Under the pieces are notes generated by a model. That model was not told the origin of the DNA. It saw only the letters and a list, made by a program, of their open reading frames with translations, and searched no databases. Positions 24,992 to 33,272 of a DNA stretch of 64,000 bases are shown in pieces. This DNA comes from Leucobacter weissii. Its GTDB lineage: Bacteria > Actinomycetota > Actinomycetes > Actinomycetales > Microbacteriaceae. The stretch lies in contig NZ_JAGDYM010000001.1 of assembly GCF_017565745.1 (NCBI RefSeq), positions 62,001-126,000 of the forward strand, read 5' to 3'. The stretch's first letter is position 1. Each line of letters begins with the position of its first letter. The position numbers and the translations under genes are program-made.

Positions 24992-25957
24992 CTAGAACTC
25001 GACGACGAGCTTGCCGAGCACCTCGCCCGAGAGCATGCGCGCGAAACCGGCCGGGATGTCGTCGAAGCCGATCGTCTCCAGCTGCGGGCGCACCCCGCTC
25101 GCCTCCACCGTGCGCAGCAGCGCCTCGAACTCCGAGAGCGTGCACCCGGTCGATCCGACGACGCGCAGCTGCTGGTAGAAGATCCGCGCCAGATCCGCGT
25201 CCGGCGCCGTTCCGCTCGTTGCGCCGGCGATGACCACGGTGCCGCCCGGTCGCAGCGATTTGAGCGAGTGGGACCAGGTGGCCGCGCCGATCGTCTCCAC
25301 GACCACGTCCACGCGCTCCGGCAGTCGCGCCCCCGAGTCGAACACCGCCGTCGCGCCGCACGCGCGTGCGAAGCGCCGCTTCTCCTCGGTGCGCGCGGTG
25401 GCGTAGACGCGGGCGCCGGAGCTCGCGGCGAGGGCGATCGCCGCGCTGGCCACGCCCCCGTTGCCGCCCTGCACGAGCACGCGCGATCCCGCGCGGACGC
25501 CGGCCCGGGTGAACAGCATCCGGTAGGCGGTGCCCCAGGCCACGCCCAGGCAGGCCGCCTCGGCGAAGCTCAGCGCGGCGGGCTTGTCGACGAGCATCTG
25601 ATCCGGCACGAGCACGTGCTCGGCAAGGGTGCCGTCCAGGGTCTCCGACATCAGCGCCCGCTGCGGATCGAGCGTCAGGTCGCCGCCGCCGCGGTTCGCG
25701 TCGCCGAGCACCGGGTGGATCACCACCTCCCTGCCGTCCTCGGTCACGCCGGCGCCGTCGCAGCCCAGCACGATCGGGATCCGCTCCGCGGGGTGCCCGA
25801 CCCCGCGGAGCGTCCAGAGGTCGTGGGGGTTGAGCGACGCGGCGCGCAGCTCGACCCGGGTCCAGCCGGGCGCGGGCTCGGGGTCCGGCCACTCCCGCAG
25901 TGCGAGTCCTCGCAGCGGGGTGTCGGCGTATTGGGCGGTGGCGACGGCGGCACGCAT
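24992..25957 (-). CDS. MDR-superfamily quinone/enoyl oxidoreductase, zinc-free
   Basis: A 321-residue medium-chain dehydrogenase/reductase. The N-terminal lobe has RVELRAASLNPHDLWTL and no catalytic or structural zinc cysteines. The nucleotide-binding motif VLVQGGNGGVASAAIALA lies at about 152-169. Such zinc-free members are NADPH quinone oxidoreductases or enoyl reductases. The ATG at 25957 is preceded by AAGGAG at ideal spacing. It is divergent from the dioxygenase operon and may act on a quinone or unsaturated side-chain intermediate. That link is inference. Confidence 0.85.
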   Translation of the reverse strand: MRAAVATAQYADTPLRGLALREWPDPEPAPGWTRVELRAASLNPHDLWTLRGVGHPAERIPIVLGCDGAGVTEDGREVVIHPVLGDANRGGGDLTLDPQRALMSETLDGTLAEHVLVPDQMLVDKPAALSFAEAACLGVAWGTAYRMLFTRAGVRAGSRVLVQGGNGGVASAAIALAASSGARVYATARTEEKRRFARACGATAVFDSGARLPERVDVVVETIGAATWSHSLKSLRPGGTVVIAGATSGTAPDADLARIFYQQLRVVGSTGCTLSEFEALLRTVEASGVRPQLETIGFDDIPAGFARMLSGEVLGKLVVEF

Positions 25958-26007
25958 CTTCGGCTCCTTCGGTTCGACGCGGGTGGCATCTCGATCATCG
26001 TTGGATC

Positions 26008-26042
26008 CCGAACTTGACAGAAGGCACTGTTCCAAGGTTCGG
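26008..26042. promoter_or_regulatory. Inverted repeat over a TTGACA promoter element
   Basis: CCGAAC (26008-26013) and GTTCGG (26037-26042) form an inverted repeat whose arms extend to CCGAACTTG and CAAGGTTCGG with one bulge. A perfect TTGACA -35-like hexamer lies at 26014-26019 inside it. It sits between the divergent oxidoreductase and dioxygenase operon, so it is a good operator candidate. No clear -10 was found at 17 bases. Confidence 0.5.
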
Positions 26043-26078
26043 CACGGGCGAATGCGACGGCTCGCCGAGTCGCGCAAC

Positions 26079-26984
26079 ATGTGTCATGTGAACAGTGCAG
26101 TATCAGCAGAGCCGATCGACCTCGCCTCGATCGCGGCCGAGCTTCGGGAGGCCGAGACCACCCGGAAGGGCGTCGCGCCGCTCACCGAACGATACCCCGA
26201 ACTGTCGGTGCGCGCGGCCTACGGCATCCAGCGCGAGAATCTCGCGCATCGCCGCGCACGCGGCGAGCGGCTCATCGGGCGCAAGATCGGCCTCACCTCG
26301 CTCGCCATCCAGCGCCAGCTCGGCGTGGACGAGCCCGACTACGGCGCCATCACCGATGCCATGGTCGTGCCGAACGGCGGCGGCCTCGATCCGGCGACGC
26401 TGCTCGCACCCCGGCTCGAGGCCGAGTTCGCGTTCGAGATCGGCGAGGATCTGCCCGAGAGCCCCGATCACGAGCGGCTCGCGGCAGCGGTCACGGGTGT
26501 CGCGGTGGCGATCGAGGTCATCGACTCCCGCGTCGCGGACTGGCGGATCAAGCTGCCCGACACGGTGGCCGACAACGCCTCCATGGCTCGCGTGGTCTGG
26601 GGCGAGTTCGTGCCCGCCACCCCCGAGCTGCTGGCCGAACTGCCCGACTCGGTCATCACCCTGCTGCGCGACGCGGACGAGGTGAGCTCCGGACCGGGAT
26701 CCGCGGTGCTCGGCCACCCCCTCACCTCCCTGCACTGGCTGGCGCAGGCGCTCGGCGCGCAGGGCGATGGCTTCCGGGCCGGTGATCGGGTGCTCGCCGG
26801 CGCCGTGGCCGCGGCCGTCGACTTCACCGCGGGGGCGGCGTGGACCGCGCACAGCGACGGACTGCCCCCGGCCGTGCTCCATTCGACGACCTCACATCCA
26901 TCACGGGCGCCCGAGGCGCCGGCCCCCTCCGACGCGGAGAGCGGGGCAGGCCCGAGGGCGCAGAAGGGCGGAACGGGACAATGA
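26079..26984 (+). CDS. 2-Hydroxypenta-2,4-dienoate hydratase (MhpD/BphE-like)
   Basis: A 301-residue protein of the hydratase/decarboxylase family (2-keto-4-pentenoate hydratase). It adds water to 2-hydroxypenta-2,4-dienoate to give 4-hydroxy-2-oxovalerate. Family features include GRKIGLTS near 62, the acidic LEAEFAFEIGEDL that binds the metal, and GSAVLGHPLTSLHWLA. Start candidates are ATG 26079 and GTG 26088; neither has a good ribosome binding site. The C-terminal 35 residues are a Pro/Ala/Ser-rich tail not usual in the family. Its stop overlaps the ATG of the dioxygenase fusion gene, so it is the first gene of the meta-cleavage operon. Confidence 0.87.
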   Translation: MCHVNSAVSAEPIDLASIAAELREAETTRKGVAPLTERYPELSVRAAYGIQRENLAHRRARGERLIGRKIGLTSLAIQRQLGVDEPDYGAITDAMVVPNGGGLDPATLLAPRLEAEFAFEIGEDLPESPDHERLAAAVTGVAVAIEVIDSRVADWRIKLPDTVADNASMARVVWGEFVPATPELLAELPDSVITLLRDADEVSSGPGSAVLGHPLTSLHWLAQALGAQGDGFRAGDRVLAGAVAAAVDFTAGAAWTAHSDGLPPAVLHSTTSHPSRAPEAPAPSDAESGAGPRAQKGGTGQ

Positions 26985-29900
26985 CCATCACGCGACTGCC
27001 GAGCACGGAGGAGGGCAAGCGCCCCTCCGGCCATGCGTGCGGCAACATCTGCCGCCCGCCCGAGTTCTCCCGCAACGTCGACGTCTCCGGTCTCGTCGAT
27101 GCGCAGAGCGGGCTCATCGATCGCGCGATCTTCACGGACCGCACGCTCTACGAACAGGAACTCGCTCGCGTCTTCGCGACGAGCTGGTTGTTCCTCGGCC
27201 ACGTCGCGCAGTTGGAGAAGCCGGGTGATTTCTTCACGACGTACATGGGCGAGGATCCCGTCATCGTGACGAAGGACAAGGACGGAAGGATCCGCGCGTA
27301 TCTGAACTCCTGCCGCCACCGCGGCGCCCGCGTGCTGCGCGCCGACTACGGGAAGACGCGCAACTTCACCTGCACCTACCACGGCTGGTCCTGGGATCTC
27401 GGAGGAGAACTGATCAGCGTGCCCAACGAGAACGGCTACGCGAACGCCGATTTCGATCGTGACGACTGGGGACTCATCGAGGTCGCGCAGCTCGACGTGG
27501 TCTACGACCTCATCTTCGCGACCTGGAACCCGGAGGCCCCGGATCTCGATGAGCAGCTCGGCAACATGAAGTACTACATGGAGGCCTTCCTCGGTCGTGA
27601 TCCCGCGGGCACGACGATCGTGGGGGGCATCACCAAGTGGGTGCTGAAGGGCAACTGGAAGCTCGCGGCGGAGCAGTTCGGCACCGACTGGTATCACGTC
27701 AACATGTCGCACGCCTCGGCGCTGATGGTGATGTCCCCCACGGGCAAGGGCCCCAAGGAGAGCATCGCGAACACGCCCGGACGCCAGTACTCCGACGAGC
27801 GGGGCAACGGCACCGGCTTCCCGACGCATCCGAAGAGCCGCTTCGACGCGCAACCGGTGCACGAGTACTACGACTACGACGAACTGCGCGAGCGCCTGGG
27901 CGCCGCACGGGTCGAGGGACCGCTCACCACCGGTCACGCCACCGTGTTCCCCAACTTCTCCTACCTGCCCGTCAACGGCAGCATCCGCGTCTGGCATCCG
28001 AAGGGCGTCGACGAGATGGAGATCTGGTCGTGGACGGTGCTCGACAAGTCGATGCCCGAGAACGTGCGCGAGGCCCAGCGGCTCTACAACCTGCGCACCT
28101 TCGGACCGTCGGGCATCTTCGAGCAGGACGACGGCGAGAACTGGAGCGAGGTGCAGTCGATCTCCCACGGCTGGCGCACCAACACCATTCCGCTGAACTA
28201 CCAGATGGGGCTCGGATCCGAGCGCCACGACGGCGTCTACCCCGGCGAGACGAGCGAGCTCTACAGCGACGCCGCGGGGCGCAAATTCTACAGCCGGTGG
28301 GCCGAGCTGATGAACACGCCCGCCTGGCACGAGCGAGAGCAGCGACCGCCCGGCGACGCCGCGGCGACCAGTGCACCCGCGCCGGTCGGCGCCCCCGTGC
28401 AGACCGGCGCTTCCGTCCAGACGAACGCCGCCGCTCCCGCGACGGCGAACCGCCCGGCCCCGCGCAACGAGGCGAGTACCAACACCGCGATCGAGGCGGT
28501 CATCAAGGCCGCGGTCGAAGCCGGAATCAAAGCCGCGGTCGGTGCCGGTCTCGGTGTCGCCGCAGAACCCGCGGTCGCGCCGGCGGAAGAAGCGGTCGCC
28601 CCGGCAAAAAAAGCTGAGGCCCGCGACGATGATCCCGCTGCGCTCGCAGCGGGCATCGACGCGGGCACGCTCGCCGCAGCGCCCCTCCGTTCCCGGCCCG
28701 AAGAGATCGAACCGGGCAGCGGCATCCCCGCGCCGCCCGCTTCCGCACCTCCGGCCGCACCCGCGCCTCGAGACGCCCCAGGCCCCGGCGCGGGGATCGT
28801 GGTCGCCCGGCGCGGTGACGTGGCGGACGGCGAGGGCATCCGGATCGATGCCTCCGTGCTCGGCACGGTCGATCACGTGGCGCTCTTCCGCGAGGGCGAG
28901 GCCTACTACGCCGTGGACGACACCTGCACCCATGAGGTGGCGTCGCTCTCCGAGGGCTGGGTCGAGGGCGGCTGCGTCGAGTGCCCCCTGCACGCCGCGA
29001 AGTTCGATCTCCGCGACGGCAGCGCGCAGGCGATGCCGGCCACCGTGGGCATTCGCACCCACGAAGTGAGCGTCGACGGCGACGACATCGCGATCACGCC
29101 GAACCCCGTCCGGCTCGTCGGGCAGCCTCCGGCCGCCGCGCACAATGCGGAGGATTTCGGTGCGGAGGATCCCGGTGCGGAGGATCCCGAGCCCACCGGT
29201 CACGAGTCGACTGCTGCCGAGCCGATCGTCGCGCCATCGGCACCTCGCGATCCGAACGCTCTCGACTCGATCCTCATCGTGGGCGCGGGCCTCGCCGGCT
29301 ACAACGCCGCCGTGCAGCTGCGCGCGGACGGTTTCGCCGGGGCCGTCACGATCGTCGACGGCGAGACCGCGAGCTACGACCGGCCGCCGCTCAGCAAGAG
29401 CCTGTTCGACGCGGACTTCTCGCTGGAGGCGCTCGCCTTCGCGGACGAGGCCGCCCTGGCCGAGCAGCGCATCGCCGCGAGGTTCGGCTCGCCCGTCGTC
29501 TCGCTCGATGCGGAGGGCGGCTCGGTGCGTCTCGCCGACGGCACGGAGCTGAGCGCCGGAAAGGTGCTCCTCGCCACGGGAGGCCGCGCCCGCCCGCTCG
29601 ACATCCCGGGGGCGACCCTGCCCGGCGTGCAGGCGCTGACGAGCTTCAACGAAGCCGAGGCGCTCCGCCGGGCCGTCTCGCCGGGCGCGCGCGTCGCCGT
29701 CATCGGCGGCGGGCTCATCGGAGCCGAGCTCGCCTCGGCGCTCTCGAGAGCCGGAGCCGAGGTCACCCTCGTGGTGCGGCGGGAGCCTCCGCTGGAGCAC
29801 GCGATCGGAGAGCTGCTCGCCACCCACCTGCACGCCCAGCACGGCGAACAGGGCATCCGCGTCGTGGTGGGCGACACCGTCGAGTTCGCGCAGGCGGACG

Positions 29901-30472
29901 GCGCGCTCGCGGTGAGACTCGCGGACGGCTCGGCCGTCGCAGCGGATCGCATCGTCGTGAGCGTCGGCTTCGCGCCCAATGCGGAGCTGGCGCTCGCCGC
30001 AGGTCTGGAGGTGGCGGACGGCGTCCTCGTCGACCGCAGCCACCGCACCTCCGCGGAGCGCGTGTACGCCGCCGGCGATGTCGCGCAGTTCCGCGGAGAG
30101 GACGGGAGGCCCCTGCCCCGGGCCGAGCACTGGGAGGCCGCGCAGCTCGGCGGCCAGGACGCCGCGCGGGGCATGCTCGGGCTCGAGATCCCCGCGCGCG
30201 GGGCCGGCTGGTTCTGGTCCGACCGCCACGGCTGCCATCTCGAGGCCGTGGGCCGGCTGAGCGGCCCCGGCGAGGTGGTCGTGCGCGAGGGCGGGGCGCA
30301 CCCCGCGGTCCTCCTCGTCGAAGACGGCGTGCTGCAGGGCGCGGCCGCGATCGACGACACCAACCTGGTACGCGCGGCCCGCCGCCTCATCGACCAGCGG
30401 ATCCCCGTCTCCGCCGCAGATCTCGCCGACCCGGCCATCTCACTCCGTTCGCTGCTCAAGGCGAAGCGCTGA
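26981..30472 (+). CDS. Rieske dioxygenase alpha subunit-ferredoxin-ferredoxin reductase fusion
   Basis: One uninterrupted frame of 1163 residues holds three proteins. Residues 1-455 are a ring-hydroxylating dioxygenase alpha subunit: Rieske ligands Cys111-x-His113 and Cys131-x2-His134, bridging Asp236, iron ligands His239 and His244, and an acidic third ligand at Asp383/384 in FEQDDGENW. After a Pro/Ala-rich linker (about 456-605), residues 605-710 form a second Rieske ferredoxin with Cys649-x-His651 and Cys668-x2-His671. A second linker with NAEDF/GAEDP repeats leads to a ferredoxin reductase (about 762-1163) with FAD motif ILIVGAGLAGYNAA and NAD motif VAVIGGGLIGAELAS. All catalytic residues are intact. 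The beta subunit is separate (30504). Electrons from NAD(P)H could thus reach the active iron within one chain. The enzyme likely dihydroxylates an aromatic acid or biphenyl/phenylpropionate-like ring. Confidence 0.93.
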   Translation: MTITRLPSTEEGKRPSGHACGNICRPPEFSRNVDVSGLVDAQSGLIDRAIFTDRTLYEQELARVFATSWLFLGHVAQLEKPGDFFTTYMGEDPVIVTKDKDGRIRAYLNSCRHRGARVLRADYGKTRNFTCTYHGWSWDLGGELISVPNENGYANADFDRDDWGLIEVAQLDVVYDLIFATWNPEAPDLDEQLGNMKYYMEAFLGRDPAGTTIVGGITKWVLKGNWKLAAEQFGTDWYHVNMSHASALMVMSPTGKGPKESIANTPGRQYSDERGNGTGFPTHPKSRFDAQPVHEYYDYDELRERLGAARVEGPLTTGHATVFPNFSYLPVNGSIRVWHPKGVDEMEIWSWTVLDKSMPENVREAQRLYNLRTFGPSGIFEQDDGENWSEVQSISHGWRTNTIPLNYQMGLGSERHDGVYPGETSELYSDAAGRKFYSRWAELMNTPAWHEREQRPPGDAAATSAPAPVGAPVQTGASVQTNAAAPATANRPAPRNEASTNTAIEAVIKAAVEAGIKAAVGAGLGVAAEPAVAPAEEAVAPAKKAEARDDDPAALAAGIDAGTLAAAPLRSRPEEIEPGSGIPAPPASAPPAAPAPRDAPGPGAGIVVARRGDVADGEGIRIDASVLGTVDHVALFREGEAYYAVDDTCTHEVASLSEGWVEGGCVECPLHAAKFDLRDGSAQAMPATVGIRTHEVSVDGDDIAITPNPVRLVGQPPAAAHNAEDFGAEDPGAEDPEPTGHESTAAEPIVAPSAPRDPNALDSILIVGAGLAGYNAAVQLRADGFAGAVTIVDGETASYDRPPLSKSLFDADFSLEALAFADEAALAEQRIAARFGSPVVSLDAEGGSVRLADGTELSAGKVLLATGGRARPLDIPGATLPGVQALTSFNEAEALRRAVSPGARVAVIGGGLIGAELASALSRAGAEVTLVVRREPPLEHAIGELLATHLHAQHGEQGIRVVVGDTVEFAQADGALAVRLADGSAVAADRIVVSVGFAPNAELALAAGLEVADGVLVDRSHRTSAERVYAAGDVAQFRGEDGRPLPRAEHWEAAQLGGQDAARGMLGLEIPARGAGWFWSDRHGCHLEAVGRLSGPGEVVVREGGAHPAVLLVEDGVLQGAAAIDDTNLVRAARRLIDQRIPVSAADLADPAISLRSLLKAKR
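29144..29188 (+). repeat. 15-base tandem repeat in linker 2 of the fusion
   Basis: Three 15-base units (ending in GCGGAGGATTTC or GCGGAGGATCCC) encode NAEDF, GAEDP, GAEDP between the ferredoxin and reductase parts of the fusion protein. Such repeats can lengthen or shorten a flexible linker by slippage. Confidence 0.8.
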
Positions 30473-30503
30473 ACGACCACCTCCGACACCTCAGGGACGC
30501 ATC

Positions 30504-31103
30504 ATGGCAGACGACTTTCTGAACCCCTACACGCTCAACGGCGCCACCTCGACCTCGACGAGCATCCTCGAGGACGAGATCGACGGCCTGCGGCTCTCGG
30601 ATGCGCAGACCCACTTCGAGCTGAACCAGTTCTACTTCCTCGAGGCGGAGTTCCTCGACGACGGGCGCTTCGCCGACTGGCTCGAGATGCTGGCCGACGA
30701 TCTGCACTACTGGGCACCCACGCGCACCAACCGACTGCGGCGTCAGCAGGCGCTGTCGATCTCCGCGCCGGGCGAGGCCGCCTTCTACGACGAGACCAAG
30801 GAGTCGCTGGCCTGGCGCATCCGCCGCTTCGACTCGGGGATGGCCTGGGCCGAGGATCCGCCCAGCCGCACCCGCCACCTCGTCACCAACGTCTCGGCGC
30901 GCGAGCGCGAGGACGGCCTGCTGCAGGTGCGCAGCGCCTTCCTCGTCTACCGGAACCGTCTGCAGACCGAGGTCGACATCTACGCCGGTGGCCGCAACGA
31001 CGTGATCCGCCGCGGCGGGGTGCACGGCTTCGAAGTGGTCAAGAGAACCCTGCTCTTCGAGCAGAACGTGCTGCTGATGAAGAACATCAGCACCTTCTTC
31101 TAG
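30504..31103 (+). CDS. Ring-hydroxylating dioxygenase beta subunit
   Basis: A 199-residue protein of the SnoaL-like/NTF2-fold beta subunit family. It contains FYFLEAEFLDDGRFADWLEML near residue 48, which matches the conserved FlyeEArlLDdrrfeeWLdLl pattern, and a C-terminal KRTLLFEQNVLLMKNISTFF-type strand end. Beta subunits assemble with the alpha subunit into an alpha3beta3 hexamer and affect stability and specificity. The gene follows the fusion gene after 31 bases. AGGGACGC before the ATG is a weak ribosome binding site. It is not fused, unlike the other components. Confidence 0.92.
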   Translation: MADDFLNPYTLNGATSTSTSILEDEIDGLRLSDAQTHFELNQFYFLEAEFLDDGRFADWLEMLADDLHYWAPTRTNRLRRQQALSISAPGEAAFYDETKESLAWRIRRFDSGMAWAEDPPSRTRHLVTNVSAREREDGLLQVRSAFLVYRNRLQTEVDIYAGGRNDVIRRGGVHGFEVVKRTLLFEQNVLLMKNISTFF

Positions 31104-31117
31104 AAACTGAGGTCACC

Positions 31118-32005
31118 ATGTCACTCGCACTCTCCAGCCGCACCATCGAGACCACGCTCGGACCGATCCACGTCAGCGAGACGGGGGACGGGCCGCCCCT
31201 CGTCCTGCTCCACGGCGGAGGCCCCGGGGCGAACGCGCTCGCCAACTACCGCGCGAACCTGCCCGCCTTCGCCGGCTTCCGGGTCATCCTCCCGGATCAG
31301 CCCGGCTTCGGCGGCAGCTACCGGCCCACCGAGGCCGATCTCGACGAGCGCTCGATCACCGAGATCACCGTCGACGCCCTCACGCAGACGCTCGACGCGC
31401 TCGGCGTGGGGGAGTACTCCCTGCTCGGCAACTCCCTCGGGGGCGCCGCGGCGCTCGGGCTCGCCATCGCGCAGCCCGAGCGCGTGACCAAGCTGGTGCT
31501 CATGGCGCCCGGGGGCGGCTGGCTGCCGGTCTCCACGCCGCTGCCCACCGAGGGGCAGAAGGAGATGTTCCGCTACTACAACGGCGAGGGCCCCACCGTG
31601 AAGAAGATGAAGAACTTCATCCGGGTGATGGTGGCCGATCCGCGGCAGTTCTCCGACGAGGAGGTGCAGGCGCGCTACGAGGGCTCGCTCGATCCCGGAC
31701 ACATCGAGTTCTACCACCGCTACAACACGGCCTTCGCGAAGCGCGGGGGCATGGATCCGCTGTGGAAGGATCTCGGCAGGATCACCGCCGACACGCTGCT
31801 GCTGTGGGGGCGCGACGATCGCACCATCACGCTCGACGGCTCGGCGCTGATGCTGAAGCACATCCGCCGCGTGCAGCTGCACGTGTTCGGCGGCTGCGGC
31901 CACTGGGTGCAGGTGGAGCGCAAGGCGGACTTCGAGCGGCTCGTGGGCGACTTCCTCGGCGACCTCCCCGGCACCGGCGCGAGCGGCGGGGGCGCCGGCT
32001 CGTGA
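31118..32005 (+). CDS. Meta-cleavage product hydrolase (MhpC/BphD-like)
   Basis: A 295-residue alpha/beta-hydrolase that cleaves the C-C bond of the ring-opened product, giving 2-hydroxypenta-2,4-dienoate and a carboxylic acid. The HGGGPGANALANY oxyanion region near 31-43 is diagnostic of the family. The catalytic triad is Ser106 in GNSLGG, Asp233 in WGRDD and His262 in GCGHWVQ. Presence of this hydrolase indicates that the ring-cleavage product carries a side chain (ketone type) rather than an aldehyde. The C-terminal 15 residues are Gly/Ser-rich. It overlaps the next gene by four bases. Confidence 0.93.
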   Translation: MSLALSSRTIETTLGPIHVSETGDGPPLVLLHGGGPGANALANYRANLPAFAGFRVILPDQPGFGGSYRPTEADLDERSITEITVDALTQTLDALGVGEYSLLGNSLGGAAALGLAIAQPERVTKLVLMAPGGGWLPVSTPLPTEGQKEMFRYYNGEGPTVKKMKNFIRVMVADPRQFSDEEVQARYEGSLDPGHIEFYHRYNTAFAKRGGMDPLWKDLGRITADTLLLWGRDDRTITLDGSALMLKHIRRVQLHVFGGCGHWVQVERKADFERLVGDFLGDLPGTGASGGGAGS

Positions 32006-32853
32006 GCGGCTGGCTCGAGGGCGACGTCGCGCTGATCACGGGGGGAGGGTCCGGGATCGGCCAGGCGGTCGCCCTGCGCTTCCTCGAGGAGGGAGCCGCC
32101 GGGGTGGCCGTGGTCGGGCGGACGCTCGACCGGTTGCAGCGCACCGTCGAGGCCGCGGGCGACCGCGCCGACCGGATCCTGCCCATCGCGGGCGACGTGC
32201 GCTCCGCCGACGACATGCGGCGGGCGGTGTCGGAGACCGTGCGGCGTTTCGGCCGGCTCGACGTCCTCGTGCCGAACGCGGGGATCTGGGATTTCAACCG
32301 CTCGCTGACGAAGACCACGCCCGAGGAGATCGCTGGCATCTACGACGAGCTCTTCGACATCAACGTGAAGGGCTATCTGCTCGCCTGCTCGGCGGCCTGG
32401 CCGGAACTCGTGAAGACCCGCGGCAGCATCGTGATGACGCTCTCGAACGCCGCGTTCTACCCGGCGGGCGGCGGGCCCGTCTACACCGCCGCGAAGCACG
32501 CCGCGCGCGGACTCGTGACCCAGCTGGCGTACGAGCTCGCGCCCAAGGTGCGCGTGAACGGCGTCGCCATCGGCGGCCTGCGCACCGACCTCCGCGGCCC
32601 GTCATCGGCTGGCATGCAGGAGCGCTCGATCGAGGCGGGCTTCCGGAAGCGGGAGGCCCGCGGCGACGACGCCCGGACCAACATGTGGCTTCCGCTGCAC
32701 GACGCCAGCGTCGATCCGGCCGACTCGACCGGCCCCTATGTGCTTCTCGCCTCGCGTAGCAACGCCGGGGTGATTACCGGTGCGATCGTGAACGCCGATG
32801 GGGGCATCGGCGTGCGCGGTTTCGCCACGGCAGCAGGAGGTGACGATCTATGA
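32002..32853 (+). CDS. cis-Dihydrodiol dehydrogenase (SDR, HcaB/BphB-like)
   Basis: A 283-residue short-chain dehydrogenase. Motifs are GGGSGIG near residue 14, NAG near 92 (VPNAGIWDF), Ser148, and Tyr161-x3-Lys165. It should oxidise the cis-dihydrodiol made by the dioxygenase to the catechol with NAD. The pattern [20 protein letters not shown] is characteristic of the 2,3-dihydrodiol dehydrogenases. The GTG start at 32002 overlaps the hydrolase stop, and its stop overlaps the next gene. Confidence 0.9.
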   Translation: MSGWLEGDVALITGGGSGIGQAVALRFLEEGAAGVAVVGRTLDRLQRTVEAAGDRADRILPIAGDVRSADDMRRAVSETVRRFGRLDVLVPNAGIWDFNRSLTKTTPEEIAGIYDELFDINVKGYLLACSAAWPELVKTRGSIVMTLSNAAFYPAGGGPVYTAAKHAARGLVTQLAYELAPKVRVNGVAIGGLRTDLRGPSSAGMQERSIEAGFRKREARGDDARTNMWLPLHDASVDPADSTGPYVLLASRSNAGVITGAIVNADGGIGVRGFATAAGGDDL

Positions 32854-33272
32854 GCACGCGAACGCATTCCGACGGGCTCACCGCCGGTTTCGTCGGCATC
32901 GAGGAGCTCCCGGGCATCGGCGGCGCGCGAGCGTCGGTCGGGCACCGGCGCGCTCGCGCGGGAGACCTGCGCGACGCCTACCCCTCGGGCACGCACGATA
33001 TCGAGCTCGGCTACATCGGCCGGCCCGAGCCCGCGGCGGTCGCCGACTACACGGCGGCCCTGCTGCGATCCGACCCGCGGTGCCGCAGGGTCGTGCTGCC
33101 GGTGCCCGAGCTCGACCTCGAAGCCATCGGCTGGGCGGAGGAGGCGGGCTACCGCTACGTCATCGACGTCGAGACCCAGGAGGGCGGCGTCTCGCTGCTG
33201 GTGACCGAACCGCAGTGGGTGCTCGACCAGCCCGCCATCCTCGAAGACATCCCCCTGAAGGAGCAAGCGTGA
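32850..33272 (+). CDS. Uncharacterised protein, GNAT-like, in meta operon
   Basis: A 140-residue protein with no family I can name with certainty. The second half ([32 protein letters not shown]) has the strand-helix-strand order and EAGY motif of the C-terminal part of GNAT acetyltransferases, but the acetyl-CoA loop (Q/RxxGxG/A) is missing. It overlaps both neighbours by four bases, so it is translated with the dihydrodiol dehydrogenase and acetaldehyde dehydrogenase. A structural or accessory role in the pathway is possible; function unknown. Confidence 0.75.
   Translation: MSTRTHSDGLTAGFVGIEELPGIGGARASVGHRRARAGDLRDAYPSGTHDIELGYIGRPEPAAVADYTAALLRSDPRCRRVVLPVPELDLEAIGWAEEAGYRYVIDVETQEGGVSLLVTEPQWVLDQPAILEDIPLKEQA

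Noticed and set aside
25268-25290. GAGTGGGACC resembling the dispersed repeat
   Set aside because: Only one short block matches and no paired arm follows; it lies in normal coding sequence of the oxidoreductase.
28346-28830. A separate ferredoxin gene starting inside the linker
   Set aside because: No stop codon interrupts the frame and no convincing ribosome binding site precedes an in-frame ATG/GTG there. Internal initiation cannot be ruled out but is not supported.
26468-30301. Very long antisense open frame (over 1200 codons) opposite the dioxygenase fusion
   Set aside because: It has no recognisable domain and a composition (Arg/Gly/Val/His-rich) typical of the reverse strand of GC-rich genes. 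The sense frame has complete enzyme motifs.
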